A stretch of DNA of 33,694 nt. Source: JAHDNZ01 sp036721855. Its GTDB lineage: Bacteria > Bacillota > DTU065. The translations under genes and the position numbers were made by a program. Below are positions 1 through 7,714 of the stretch, piece after piece; position 1 is the stretch's first letter, and each line of letters starts with the position of its first letter. Under the pieces are notes generated by a model. That model was not told where the DNA came from, did not search any database, and was given only the letters and a program-made list of their open reading frames with translations. Where the stretch lies: positions 1 to 33,694 of the forward strand of contig DAIMKF010000019.1 of the NCBI GenBank assembly GCA_036721855.1. The letters run 5' to 3'.

Positions 1-143
1 TAGCCTAAAATTGTTATAACCACAGCGGCAAGAAGCGCCTGGCCGAAGTTTGCAACAGAAAATCCTGGCACGAAAGGGCTGAGAAGTACTAGAACAATTG
101 CAGACACAACTAGTCGGATAGCATGCTTTAACCAATCGCCCAA
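1..143 (-). CDS. Small membrane protein, holin/YvlD-like (partial, 3' end outside window)
   Basis: Reading leftward from a TTG at 143-141, 47 codons stay open to the window edge. The start follows an AAGGGGGTGAG ribosome site at good spacing. The N-terminus is LGDWLKHAIRLVVSA, followed by a hydrophobic segment, a short turn (SPFVPGFSVANFGQ) and a second hydrophobic segment. This two-helix pattern with a central PGF/PGxxV turn resembles small membrane proteins annotated as phage holin family or YvlD-like. The family call is by recall only and the C-terminus is not visible. It is divergent from lysA. Confidence 0.55.
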   Translation of the reverse strand, partial: MGDWLKHAIRLVVSAIVLVLLSPFVPGFSVANFGQALLAAVVITILG

Positions 144-286
144 AAACTCACCCCCTTGAGCCTTCGCTCTTATTGTTAACAGGATTAGTCGGTAAAATAC
201 AACAGATAATTTTTTATTATAGAAATTGGTCTCCTAAGCAAGATAAGTATCTGACAGACTAAAAAGCAAGGCAGATGGATTAAGGA

Positions 287-300
287 GGTTAAATTTAACC
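287..300. repeat. Perfect palindrome GGTTAAATTTAACC
   Basis: The 14 bases read the same on both strands. The palindrome lies between the divergent membrane protein gene and lysA, about 170 bases upstream of the lysA promoter. It could be a repressor site for the minus-strand gene or chance in AT-rich sequence. No second copy was noticed. Confidence 0.35.
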
Positions 301-468
301 GACCTAAATACGGGTTTTTAATTAGTATATAGCTAAGAGATTTTGTATCGAAATTCAATCAAAGGGACTTCGTTTTAATTAGCAGTACAAATTTAGCAGG
401 ATTTTGGCTCTTAATTACCAATTTAGCCAGTAAGAGTCAAAGAGATATTTTTGTAGCTTCAGCCACTT

Positions 469-497
469 TTGACCAGGTCTAAATGCTATGCTATTAT
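469..497 (+). promoter_or_regulatory. Sigma-A type promoter for lysA
   Basis: TTGACC (469-474) and TATTAT (492-497) are separated by exactly 17 bases. Each hexamer is close to the housekeeping consensus. Transcription would begin near 504, giving a leader of roughly 50 bases before the TTG start of lysA. Confidence 0.7.
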
Positions 498-557
498 TAG
501 CTAAGAATTAATTAATGATACAAGTTTATTATAATTGCGAAAGCGGGGAAAGATAAG

Positions 558-1823
558 TTGCTAGCTGATATAGCTGTTAATAATTTAGGCCATTTAACCT
601 GGGGTGGCGTGGACACTGTTTTTTTAGCGAAAAAGTATGGTACACCACTGTATGTTGTTGATTTAGATATGGTAGAAAAAAGAGCCTTATCTCTGAAAAA
701 GGCGATGCAAAGATATTACCCCGCCGGAGAAGTAACTTATGCAGCCAAAGCTCTTTTTTGTAAAGCTCTTAGCAAATTAATAGCTAAATTGGGATTGAGC
801 CTTGATGTTGTAAGCGGTGGTGAGCTTTATGTAGCTTTAGAATCAGGTTTTCCTACCAAACGCATATATTTTCATGGTAATAATAAATCAGCCAAAGAAC
901 TGGAAATGGCAGTTAAAAACAATGTCGGCACAATAGTAGTAGATAATTGGTATGAATTGGCATTATTGGAAGAAATTGCGGCCAAAGAAGAAAAGATCCA
1001 AAAGATATTCTTAAGAGTGGCTCCTGGTATCGAAGCTCATACCCATGTTCATATTCAAACCGGTAAAGAGGATTCCAAATTTGGTTTTACAAGAACCGAC
1101 AGCATTTTAGCCGCAAAAAAAGCACTGGCAAGCAAGCATTTGTCATTAAATGGAATCCACTGCCATGTAGGATCGCAGATAACTAATCTAGCCTCTTTTA
1201 CTTTGACGGCAAAAACAATGGCTCATATTAAAGAAGAAATAGAAAAAAACTCAGGTTTTATTTTGCCAGAGATAGATATCGGTGGAGGCTTGGGGATTCA
1301 GTATCTGCCTGAAGATCCTCTGTTTGGACCGGATGAGCTTATAGAAGCAATTTACCGGGGTCTACCTAATGCCAGTGTTAAGCTACACATCGAACCGGGA
1401 CGTTATCTTGTTGGCCAAGCCGGAATAACTCTTTATACAACAGGAGCACAAAAAGAGATTCCGGGGGTAAGAAAATATGTGGCTATAGACGGAGGTATGA
1501 CCGATAATCCAAGGGTAGCGTTATATGGGGCAGAGTATTATAGTTTGCTGGCTAATAAGCCTTTGATGACAGCAGAAGAAAAAGTGTCTATTGCCGGCAA
1601 ATGTTGTGAATCAGGAGATATGCTCATTTATGATGCGAATCTCCCCAAAATCGAAGCAGGTGATATCCTGGCAGTTTTTTCCACCGGAGCTTATAATTAT
1701 TCAATGGCTAGCAATTATAATATGTTACCGCGACCGGCAATGGTTTTTGTCTCCAGGGGAGAAGCTAGGCTGGTTGTCAGAAGAGAAACCTATAATGACC
1801 TGCTTTTAAGGGATGTGGACTAG
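558..1823 (+). CDS. lysA: Diaminopimelate decarboxylase
   Basis: LysA decarboxylates meso-diaminopimelate to L-lysine using PLP, the last step of lysine synthesis, in the cytosol. The 421-residue protein has the family's normal length. Visible motifs are YAAKA with the PLP-binding Lys at about 64, HVGSQ at 203-207, GGGLG at 242-246, the phosphate-binding EPGR at 279-282, CESGD at 350-354 with the catalytic Cys donated to the partner subunit, and the C-terminal SNYN at 385-388. The start is a TTG preceded by GGGGAA (545-550); no ATG lies near it. A clear promoter lies upstream, so this gene probably begins a transcription unit that may continue into the HD gene 37 bases downstream. Confidence 0.96.
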   Translation: MLADIAVNNLGHLTWGGVDTVFLAKKYGTPLYVVDLDMVEKRALSLKKAMQRYYPAGEVTYAAKALFCKALSKLIAKLGLSLDVVSGGELYVALESGFPTKRIYFHGNNKSAKELEMAVKNNVGTIVVDNWYELALLEEIAAKEEKIQKIFLRVAPGIEAHTHVHIQTGKEDSKFGFTRTDSILAAKKALASKHLSLNGIHCHVGSQITNLASFTLTAKTMAHIKEEIEKNSGFILPEIDIGGGLGIQYLPEDPLFGPDELIEAIYRGLPNASVKLHIEPGRYLVGQAGITLYTTGAQKEIPGVRKYVAIDGGMTDNPRVALYGAEYYSLLANKPLMTAEEKVSIAGKCCESGDMLIYDANLPKIEAGDILAVFSTGAYNYSMASNYNMLPRPAMVFVSRGEARLVVRRETYNDLLLRDVD

Positions 1824-1860
1824 ATTAAGTTTACTAATCTAACAAGCGAGGGATATAAAT

Positions 1861-2409
1861 ATGAGCCAAGAAACTAACATAAAAATCCTCTTTAAGCAGT
1901 GGTTACTAGCTCATAAATTTCTTAAGGATCCCCAATTTACAGCCGAAGATGATAAATTCCTCAACAAGCACCTTTCAGATTGGGAAAAGGTTCTTTTTGA
2001 ACAGATGGATTACATTGATCAAAGGCACGCTTTCCGAGTTGCCAAGGCAGTGATGGATGATCCGCGTATTCAAAACCAAGCTGAAAGAGAGATACTCATT
2101 AAAGCCGCACTTTTACACGATATTGGTAAAATCAGGGGTGACTTTACTATTAAGCAGCGGGTTTTGGTTAAAGTAAGTGAGTATTTTCCTGCCTGGCGTC
2201 AAAGGCTTCTCCGTTTGGGTCAAAAAAGCAAGACAGGTTATTTAGCCCGGGCGGTTTATGTACAATCTATTCACGCTCAAAGGGGTGCTTATATGTTACT
2301 TGTTTCAGGTGTGGACGAAACAATTGTCGAATTGGTTAGGAACCATCACAATTCCATATCAAGAAGTAGGCTTGAACGTTGTCTCAAAAAAGCAGATTCG
2401 TTAAATTAA
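1861..2409 (+). CDS. HD-domain phosphohydrolase-like protein
   Basis: The 182-residue soluble protein carries an HD-superfamily metal site: H56, the HDIGK motif at 86-90, the HH pair at 162-163 and a C-terminal Asp at about 179. Proteins with this motif hydrolyse phosphoester bonds of nucleotides or related compounds; the substrate cannot be read from the sequence. The ATG follows GAGGGA. The gene sits 37 bases after lysA and 32 bases before scpA, so it is probably co-transcribed with one or both. No regulatory domain is attached, so it is not obviously a cyclic-di-nucleotide enzyme. Confidence 0.8.
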   Translation: MSQETNIKILFKQWLLAHKFLKDPQFTAEDDKFLNKHLSDWEKVLFEQMDYIDQRHAFRVAKAVMDDPRIQNQAEREILIKAALLHDIGKIRGDFTIKQRVLVKVSEYFPAWRQRLLRLGQKSKTGYLARAVYVQSIHAQRGAYMLLVSGVDETIVELVRNHHNSISRSRLERCLKKADSLN

Positions 2410-2441
2410 GTAAATAAAATATAGAGTGGGGGGGTCTTTCA

Positions 2442-3194
2442 ATGAGTATAGCTATATCGGTTAAAGCCTACGAAGGCCCTCTGGATCTATTACTGGATCT
2501 CATTCGGGAAAAACGTGTAGATATATATGATATTCCTATTGCTGAAATAACTAAAGAATATCTCAGGCATTTAAAACTAATGGAAGAGGCCGAACTCGAA
2601 GTAGCTTCTGAGTTTATGGTTATGGCAGCTACCCTTATGGAAATAAAAGCTCGTTTACTTTTACCAAAAGAAAAGAAATTAGTAGAAGAAGATGATTCTG
2701 ATCCTCGTACTGAATTGGTAAATCGTCTTTTAATTTACAAACAGTTTAAAGAAGCTTCGTTTTATTTAGGTGAGAGCTATCTAACCCAAAGTACGGTTTA
2801 TTCAAGAGAGAGCCTTAATGAAATATTACTCCAGGAGTTAAAACCAACTGAAGATCTACGTAATATGCAAATTTCATTAAGTGATCTTTGTTTAGCCTTC
2901 CAAGTTGTTTTAGAAGCCAAGCAAAGCGAAGAACAGGCACCACTTCCCCGGGAAAAGATCACCATCGAAGAGCAGCTCAAATGGCTTACCCTATATGTTA
3001 AAGAAAAAGGTGATCTCTTATTTCAGGATCTTTTTGGCATATTAAAAAGCAAAGTATTGCTGGTAGTTACTTTTTTGGCACTTTTAGAACTAGTGCATCG
3101 TGGAATTTTAGGAGTAAGGCAGAATGAAAAAACACAGGCCATCTATATATACTATTTAAGAGAGGACGAGGTGCAAAAGGAATATGACTCCTAA
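2442..3194 (+). CDS. scpA: Segregation and condensation protein A
   Basis: ScpA is the kleisin that bridges the SMC ATPase heads and binds ScpB in the bacterial condensin complex. The 250 residues show the typical N-terminus (YEGPLDLLLDLIREKRVDIYD at about 9-29), an acidic, variable middle, and a C-terminal winged-helix segment that would contact the SMC cap. The ATG follows a G-rich site (GTGGGGGGG). The coding region overlaps scpB by 11 bases, the usual translational coupling of the pair. Confidence 0.95.
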   Translation: MSIAISVKAYEGPLDLLLDLIREKRVDIYDIPIAEITKEYLRHLKLMEEAELEVASEFMVMAATLMEIKARLLLPKEKKLVEEDDSDPRTELVNRLLIYKQFKEASFYLGESYLTQSTVYSRESLNEILLQELKPTEDLRNMQISLSDLCLAFQVVLEAKQSEEQAPLPREKITIEEQLKWLTLYVKEKGDLLFQDLFGILKSKVLLVVTFLALLELVHRGILGVRQNEKTQAIYIYYLREDEVQKEYDS

Positions 3195-3738
3195 ACAAGC
3201 AAAAATGATCCTAGAAGCTATCTTATTTATGGCTCCAGAACCGCTTTCTCTCAATAAATTAGCTGAAATAACCAAGTTAAAAACAGAAGAAGTGGCTGGC
3301 TTGGTTAAGGATTTGGAAGCTGAGTTAGGGGAACGAGGGATGAGAATTGAGATGATAGCAGGTGGCTTTAGAATGATAGCCTGCCCCGAAGCAAAGCCCT
3401 ATTTGGAAGAGTTAAGTCAAAGACAAAAAAGAAACCCTCTCTCTCCGGCCGCGTTGGAGGTTTTAGCGATCATTGCTTATCTGCAACCTATTACCAGAAC
3501 AGAAGTTGATGAGATAAGAGGAGTTTCTTCGGAGAGTTCACTTTCGACATTGCTCGATCGGGGTTTAATCTCGGAAGTTGGTAGGAAAGATGCACCTGGG
3601 CGTCCCATTCTTTTTGCTACGAATAAAGCATTTTTAGTGTATTTTGGTCTCAAAGATCTAACTGAGCTACCTGCTTTAACCGAATTTATTCAAGATAATA
3701 AGGTCGAGAATACAACACCTCCTGCCTTGGAAGAATAA
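3184..3738 (+). CDS. scpB: Segregation and condensation protein B
   Basis: ScpB forms the dimeric winged-helix subunit of the SMC-ScpAB condensin. The 184-residue protein shows the two winged-helix domains; the second includes LSPAALEVLAIIAYLQPITR and the RGVSSESSL stretch that mark the family. It starts inside the end of scpA. Its stop codon TAA (3736-3738) falls in the loop of a strong hairpin (3714-3756), so ribosomes finishing scpB would open that structure. The length is normal. Confidence 0.95.
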   Translation: MTPKQAKMILEAILFMAPEPLSLNKLAEITKLKTEEVAGLVKDLEAELGERGMRIEMIAGGFRMIACPEAKPYLEELSQRQKRNPLSPAALEVLAIIAYLQPITRTEVDEIRGVSSESSLSTLLDRGLISEVGRKDAPGRPILFATNKAFLVYFGLKDLTELPALTEFIQDNKVENTTPPALEE

Positions 3739-3760
3739 GACAAGGTAGGAGGTGTTTTCT
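3714..3760 (+). terminator. Strong hairpin across the scpB stop, terminator or translational switch
   Basis: Bases 3714-3729 pair with 3741-3756: 16 bp with one G-U pair and an 11-base loop. A short T-rich stretch (TTTTCTTT counting the last stem bases) follows, as in a rho-independent terminator. The 3' arm contains AGGAGG (3747-3752), which is the only good ribosome site for the next gene, starting at 3761. The hairpin could therefore end transcription, hide that site, or do both. Confidence 0.7.
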
Positions 3761-4339
3761 TTGGGGTGGATTTTAGGGTTGGGCTTAGTTATAATTATTC
3801 TTTATCACTGGCCTTTGCTTGTTAGATTCACCTTAAAAAGCGACCCTTCCGGCAACAACTGGCATCTTCAAATAACAATGCCTTACAAATCATATCTTGT
3901 TAGTTGTAAAGACGGATTAATCAGTGTAAACAACTGTTTTTTTGGGTTTAAAAAGCAATCTATTATCACTGCGGATATTCTTTTGTTAAATGAAATTGAT
4001 GGTATAACCAAACCAAAATCCAGGAAAAATCAAATTTGGCAAAAGGCTTTTATCAGCAGTCTTAAACTCAAAAAAATTAGTTTTAAAATAGGGTTAAAAG
4101 GTAGTTACAGCGGCGAAGCTATGTTTCTTTTCGGCCTTTTAATGGCAGTATGCTATCCTATCTGTGGTTATTGGCATTTTTATAGGAGAGATTTTGGATT
4201 TATACCAGAGCTGACTTTTGACCGTAAGTCAACCGGTTTTAGTTTAAACTGCATAATCACCTTCTGCCTAGGTCAACTTATAACTGAAGCCGCAAAAAGA
4301 TATCAGGCTTTGTGGAAGGAGCGCAAAGATGCCAGATAA
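3761..4339 (+). CDS. DUF2953-like membrane-associated protein
   Basis: This protein has about 192 residues. A hydrophobic N-terminal helix is followed by a beta-rich middle, a second hydrophobic segment (FLFGLLMAVCYPICGYW) and a C-terminal amphipathic region. Size, topology and position between scpB and a ytfJ homologue match the DUF2953 proteins of spore-formers, whose function is not known. I chose the TTG at 3761, eight bases after AGGAGG, over a GTG at 3752 that lies inside that ribosome site. The start region is buried in the scpB-end hairpin. The 3' end overlaps the ytfJ homologue by 11 bases, suggesting coupled translation and a sporulation link. Confidence 0.7.
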   Translation: MGWILGLGLVIIILYHWPLLVRFTLKSDPSGNNWHLQITMPYKSYLVSCKDGLISVNNCFFGFKKQSIITADILLLNEIDGITKPKSRKNQIWQKAFISSLKLKKISFKIGLKGSYSGEAMFLFGLLMAVCYPICGYWHFYRRDFGFIPELTFDRKSTGFSLNCIITFCLGQLITEAAKRYQALWKERKDAR

Positions 4340-4703
4340 ACACCCTGTAGAAGGGCTAATGGATACTGCAATGCAAAGTCTCAAAGAGATGATCGATGTC
4401 AATACTATTCTAGGGGATCCGGTCGAAGCTTTAGATGGAAGCCTGATTATACCTGTTTCCAGAGTCTTTATGGGGTTTGCAGCCGGTGGCAGTGAGTTTG
4501 GTGAGCCAAAAGAAGAACAAATTGCTCCCTTTGGTGGCGGAAGCGGCGCAGGAATTTCTATAAAACCGGTAGCATTTCTAGTTGTGGGCCAAGGAAAGGT
4601 GAGGTTACTGCCGGTAGGTTCCGAAGCCTTTATAGACAGAATTATTGATCTTATTCCTCCGCTAATGAATCGCACCACTAACGCCAATAATACTATGTAT
4701 TAA
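4329..4703 (+). CDS. ytfJ: GerW/YtfJ family sporulation protein
   Basis: The 124-residue protein begins MPDKHPVEGLMDTAMQSLKE and carries the Gly-rich centre PFGGGSGAGISIKPVAFLVV that defines the YtfJ/GerW family. In Bacillus the protein is made in the forespore and affects germination; that role is transferred by homology only. The ATG follows AAGGAG at good spacing and overlaps the preceding gene by 11 bases. A strong terminator immediately follows, ending the scp-spore unit. Confidence 0.9.
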   Translation: MPDKHPVEGLMDTAMQSLKEMIDVNTILGDPVEALDGSLIIPVSRVFMGFAAGGSEFGEPKEEQIAPFGGGSGAGISIKPVAFLVVGQGKVRLLPVGSEAFIDRIIDLIPPLMNRTTNANNTMY

Positions 4704-4704
4704 A

Positions 4705-4737
4705 AAAGACGGCCCCACTTTCACAGGGGCCGTCTTT
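4705..4737 (+). terminator. Rho-independent terminator after ytfJ
   Basis: AAAGACGGCCCC (4705-4716) pairs perfectly with GGGGCCGTCTTT (4726-4737) around a 9-base loop. The A-run and T-run flanking the GC core make it usable on either strand, although the T-run is short. Confidence 0.85.
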
Positions 4738-4740
4738 GAT

Positions 4741-4938
4741 TTATTCCGAAACGAAGGTAGGCATGCTAGAGACAAGGATGTGGTTGCCGCTTATGGTAGT
4801 TTATGGTCAGATATATTCACTCAAGAATTGACGACTTGGTTTTACGACTATAAAAAAGAAGCAGAAAATGGTATAGTAATAAAAAGACGAATTAAAAAGT
4901 TAGCAAAACAATCACTTAGCAGAAGGTCTTTCTTTTAG
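4741..4938 (+). pseudogene. Probable C-terminal remnant of a lost gene
   Basis: A frame from 4747 to the TAG at 4936-4938 encodes about 63 residues with protein-like composition: charged, with WSDIFTQELTTWFYDYKKEA and a Lys/Arg-rich tail ending SRRSFF. The frame is open back through the terminator, but it has no start codon with a ribosome site; the only in-frame candidate is a GTG with poor spacing. I do not recognise the family. The likeliest reading is the tail of a gene whose front was deleted. A genuine small gene with an unusual start is possible but less likely. Confidence 0.35.
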
Positions 4939-5027
4939 GTGGCAACAATTTCTAAAGTCAAATAAAATGGTTATCTAAAAGAACCCATTTAGTTTTTTAG
5001 TTGGTGAAAGCTATTGGAGGAATTAGT

Positions 5028-5678
5028 GTGAAACAGTTTGCTGTTATTGGTCTGGGACGATTTGGAACAAGCGTAGCTACCACTCTTTATAAGATGGGGT
5101 ATGAAGTATTGGCTATTGATAGTTCTGAAGAAAAAGTACAAGCCATTGTCAATGATGTTACCCATGCTGTAGAAGCAGATGCCACAGATGAAGCCGCTCT
5201 TAAAGCACTTGGGCTGTCTAATTGTGATGTGGTCGTAGTTGCTATTGGTCAGGATATACAGGCCTCTATTTTAGCAACTCTGGTTCTTAAAGCAGCCGGA
5301 GTTCCAAGAGTTGTAGCCAAGGCACAAAATGATCTACATGGCAAAGTATTAGAAAAAGTTGGAGCTGATCAGATTATCTACCCGGAAAGAGATATGGGGA
5401 TTAGAGTTGCCAATAATCTTGTCTCAACCAATGTCTTAGATCATATTGAGCTTTCAGAAGAACATACCATAGCAGAAGTAATTGTTCCAGCTTCTTTTCA
5501 TGACAAAACGTTAGGTCAGTTAAATCTTAGAGCACGATATGGTTTAAATGTTTTAGCCATAAAAAGAAATGAAGAGATACTTATTTCTCCTAAGGCAGAT
5601 GACTCACTCTTAAATGGTGATATTATTATCGTACTTGGTGAAAAGGACCGTCTAGGAAGATTCCAGCACAGGGAGTGA
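5028..5678 (+). CDS. ktrA: KtrA/TrkA-type potassium channel regulatory subunit
   Basis: This cytosolic RCK protein binds nucleotides and gates a membrane K+ transporter (KtrB/TrkH type). The 216 residues show an N-terminal Rossmann fold with GLGRFGTSVA and the acidic strand end AIDSSEEKV, then a C-terminal TrkA_C domain from about residue 135 (EVIVPASFHDKTLGQLNLRA). I chose GTG 5028, seven bases after GGAGGA, over an upstream TTG at 5001; the protein then begins MKQFAVIGLGRFG as in the family. No membrane subunit gene lies in the window. The stop overlaps a possible GTG start of the next gene, so the two may be co-transcribed. Confidence 0.9.
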   Translation: MKQFAVIGLGRFGTSVATTLYKMGYEVLAIDSSEEKVQAIVNDVTHAVEADATDEAALKALGLSNCDVVVVAIGQDIQASILATLVLKAAGVPRVVAKAQNDLHGKVLEKVGADQIIYPERDMGIRVANNLVSTNVLDHIELSEEHTIAEVIVPASFHDKTLGQLNLRARYGLNVLAIKRNEEILISPKADDSLLNGDIIIVLGEKDRLGRFQHRE

Positions 5679-5689
5679 AAGTTTTAACA

Positions 5690-6403
5690 ATGGAGAGACT
5701 ACAAAAGATATTAGCAGCAGCGGGTTATGGTTCTAGACGTAAAGTCGAAGAGCTAATAAAAAGCGGTAAGGTAACTGTTAATGGAGTTATAGCTGAGCTT
5801 GGTTCTAAAGCTGATATAAAAAAAGATAAAATACAGGTTTTTGGAGAAGATGTAATTATTAATAAGAAAGTCTACTATCTCTTAAACAAACCCGAAGGCT
5901 TTATCTGTACACTTAAAGATCCGTTTAACAGGCCTAAAGTAGTTGACTTACTTCCCAAAGAACCCCGTATTTTCCCAGTGGGAAGGTTAGATGCCGATAC
6001 TACCGGAGCTTTATTGTTAACCAATGACGGCGAATTAACCAATCTTTTAATTCATCCCCGTTACCAAGTAAAAAAAACCTATATGGTAAAAGTCGATGGT
6101 CAATTAGATTCTAAGGCTGTAGAAGCTTTGCAAAAAGGTGTGGTTTTAGAAGACGGACCAACTGAGCCTGCTCAAGTAGAGGTTGTCAAAGCAGGTAAAA
6201 AAACATCCTGGGTTAGTATTACCATTCATGAGGGTCGCAAAAGACAGATCAAACGTATGTTAAACGCAGTTGGCTATAAAGTGCTCCAATTACATAGAGT
6301 AATATTTGGCCCGTTGGAACTAGGCAAATTGCAACCGGGAAACTACCGCCAACTTACACAAGCTGAAGTAACAATGCTCAAGGAGTGTGCCCAAAAGTGT
6401 TAG
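5690..6403 (+). CDS. rluB: 23S rRNA pseudouridine synthase, RluB type
   Basis: The enzyme converts a specific uridine of 23S rRNA to pseudouridine. An S4 RNA-binding domain occupies about residues 1-60 (MERLQKILAAAGYGSRRKVE). The catalytic domain contains GRLDADTTGALLLTNDGEL with the catalytic Asp, and the RKRQIKRM motif of the RsuA/RluB/RluE/RluF group. I placed the start at ATG 5690 because the family begins with MERLQK; a GTG at 5675 overlapping the previous stop is the alternative and would add five residues. In many Firmicutes this gene is near scpAB, in keeping with its position here. Whether it acts as RluB or RsuA cannot be proved, but the length and S4 sequence favour RluB. Confidence 0.9.
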   Translation: MERLQKILAAAGYGSRRKVEELIKSGKVTVNGVIAELGSKADIKKDKIQVFGEDVIINKKVYYLLNKPEGFICTLKDPFNRPKVVDLLPKEPRIFPVGRLDADTTGALLLTNDGELTNLLIHPRYQVKKTYMVKVDGQLDSKAVEALQKGVVLEDGPTEPAQVEVVKAGKKTSWVSITIHEGRKRQIKRMLNAVGYKVLQLHRVIFGPLELGKLQPGNYRQLTQAEVTMLKECAQKC

Positions 6404-7620
6404 ATATTCTCATTGTTGGAGCGGGAGCTTCTGGTCTTATGGCAGCGGCAGCTCTTAGTGAAAAAGGTTTTTCCGGTGAGATCTGGGAAAAGATGCCTCG
6501 ACCCGGCTTAAAGATTTTAATTACGGGCAAAGGACGTTGCAATATTACCAATGCACGGTACTCCTCATTAGCTGATTTTTTAAGTAACTATACCCAAGGT
6601 GGGCGTTTTCTCTACAGTGCTATGACTAACTTTTCACCAGAGGATACTTTGGCGTTTTTTAAACGCCTGGGCTTAGAGTATGTTCTTGAACAAGGAGGCA
6701 GAGTCTTCCCGGCAACTGAAAGAGCCCAAGATGTTTTAGAGGTTTTACTTAAAGCTTCTAAAACATCATTTAGCCTCAAGCAAGAAAAACCAGTCACTAA
6801 AATTACACCGATAAAAGGTGGCTTTTTAGTAGAAAGTAAAAACGATACAGTTAAAACTAAAACCATCGTATTAGCTGTAGGCGGAGCATCATACCCTCTT
6901 ACTGGCTCTAGTGGGGATGGAGTAAAACTTCTCAAGCCCCTAGGACACAGTTTTGCACCTCTAAAACCAGGTCTTGTCCCCCTTGAGTCATCAACTCCTT
7001 TTATCAAATCTTTACAGGGTTTAAGTTTAGTGAATGTTAAAGCGACTTTACTTCTAAACGGTAAAAAGATGGCAAGCCAACAGGGTGAAATGCTTTTCAC
7101 CCATTTTGGTCTTTCGGGACCGATTATTCTTGCTCTTAGCAACCATGACTTTAAGCAAGCAGATATAGTTATCGATTTAAAACCAGCTCTTAGCTTTGAA
7201 CAGCTAGATAAGAGGGTACAAAGAGATTTTGCTAAATATAGTAATAAGGATTTTAAAAATGCCCTACCGGACTTGCTACCCCAAAAGCTGATTCCTGTTA
7301 TTGTAGAGCTTTCAGGGATAGATCCTGTTAAAAAAACAAACTCTATCCTCAAAGAAGAGCGATTAAGATTAGTTGAGCTGTTAAAAAATCTGCCAATTGC
7401 TATCACCGATAAAAGGCCATTCAAAGAGGCTATTGTAACCATAGGAGGCTTAGAATTAAAAGAGGTTGATCCCAAAACAATGGAATCTAAGCTTTTCCCC
7501 GGACTATTTGTAGCTGGAGAAATGCTTGATATCAGTGGCTATACAGGGGGCTATAACCTTCAGGCTGCATTTAGCACCGGCTATTTAGCCGGAATATCTG
7601 CAGCTTGTAAATTAAGGTAG
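6397..7620 (+). CDS. HI0933/BaiN-family flavoprotein (NAD(P)/FAD-dependent oxidoreductase)
   Basis: This flavoprotein of about 407 residues has an N-terminal FAD dinucleotide-binding motif (ILIVGAGASGLMAA), the family signature GKGRCNITN, a second nucleotide-contact region (AVGGASYPLTGSSGDG) and the C-terminal FAD motif FVAGEMLDISGYTGGYNLQ. The family is widespread, with a conserved fold but mostly unknown substrates; a few members reduce bile-acid intermediates, which should not be assumed here. GTG 6397, after AAGGAG, is the likely start. GTG 6385 overlaps that ribosome site. The start lies within the end of rluB, so translation is probably coupled. A terminator follows. Confidence 0.88.
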   Translation: MLDILIVGAGASGLMAAAALSEKGFSGEIWEKMPRPGLKILITGKGRCNITNARYSSLADFLSNYTQGGRFLYSAMTNFSPEDTLAFFKRLGLEYVLEQGGRVFPATERAQDVLEVLLKASKTSFSLKQEKPVTKITPIKGGFLVESKNDTVKTKTIVLAVGGASYPLTGSSGDGVKLLKPLGHSFAPLKPGLVPLESSTPFIKSLQGLSLVNVKATLLLNGKKMASQQGEMLFTHFGLSGPIILALSNHDFKQADIVIDLKPALSFEQLDKRVQRDFAKYSNKDFKNALPDLLPQKLIPVIVELSGIDPVKKTNSILKEERLRLVELLKNLPIAITDKRPFKEAIVTIGGLELKEVDPKTMESKLFPGLFVAGEMLDISGYTGGYNLQAAFSTGYLAGISAACKLR

Positions 7621-7651
7621 AGCATAGTAAAATAATAAAAATAAAGATAAT

Positions 7652-7687
7652 AACTCCCATGGGACCAAAAAAAGCTGGGAGTTTTTT
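7652..7687 (+). terminator. Terminator just upstream of the aromatic cluster
   Basis: AACTCCCA (7652-7659) pairs with TGGGAGTT (7676-7683), and the T-run continues to 7687. Only 27 bases separate the T-run from the ATG of the next gene. The structure may simply end the preceding unit, or act in the leader of the aromatic operon. Confidence 0.75.
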
Positions 7688-7714
7688 CATACAAGCTTCG
7701 AGGGAGGGTTAAAA

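Larger units (their letters stand above)
144..557. other. 414-bp intergenic region upstream of lysA
   Basis: No convincing gene is seen here. The region holds a perfect 14-bp palindrome at 287-300, an 11-bp inverted repeat (403-413 with 431-441, one G-U pair) and the lysA promoter at 469-497. I looked for a lysine riboswitch core and for the T-box AGGGTGG-type sequence and found neither. Confidence 0.6.

Noticed and set aside
301..326. Possible terminator from CCG/CGG pairing followed by TTTTT
   Set aside because: The stem is only about three GC pairs with mismatches beyond, and no gene on the plus strand precedes it.
144..557. Lysine riboswitch or T-box upstream of lysA
   Set aside because: The region has no T-box core, no lysine-riboswitch-like core that I could find, and no terminator-like structure between the promoter at 469-497 and the start codon.
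4268..4687. 139-codon open frame on the minus strand opposite ytfJ
   Set aside because: It is composed mainly of the reverse of Gly-rich ytfJ codons, has no recognisable domain, and ytfJ itself is well supported.
6612..7475. Long open frame on the minus strand opposite the flavoprotein gene
   Set aside because: It is Ser/Arg/Leu-rich, has no ribosome site and lies wholly opposite a gene with clear FAD motifs, so it is a mirror of that gene's codon use.
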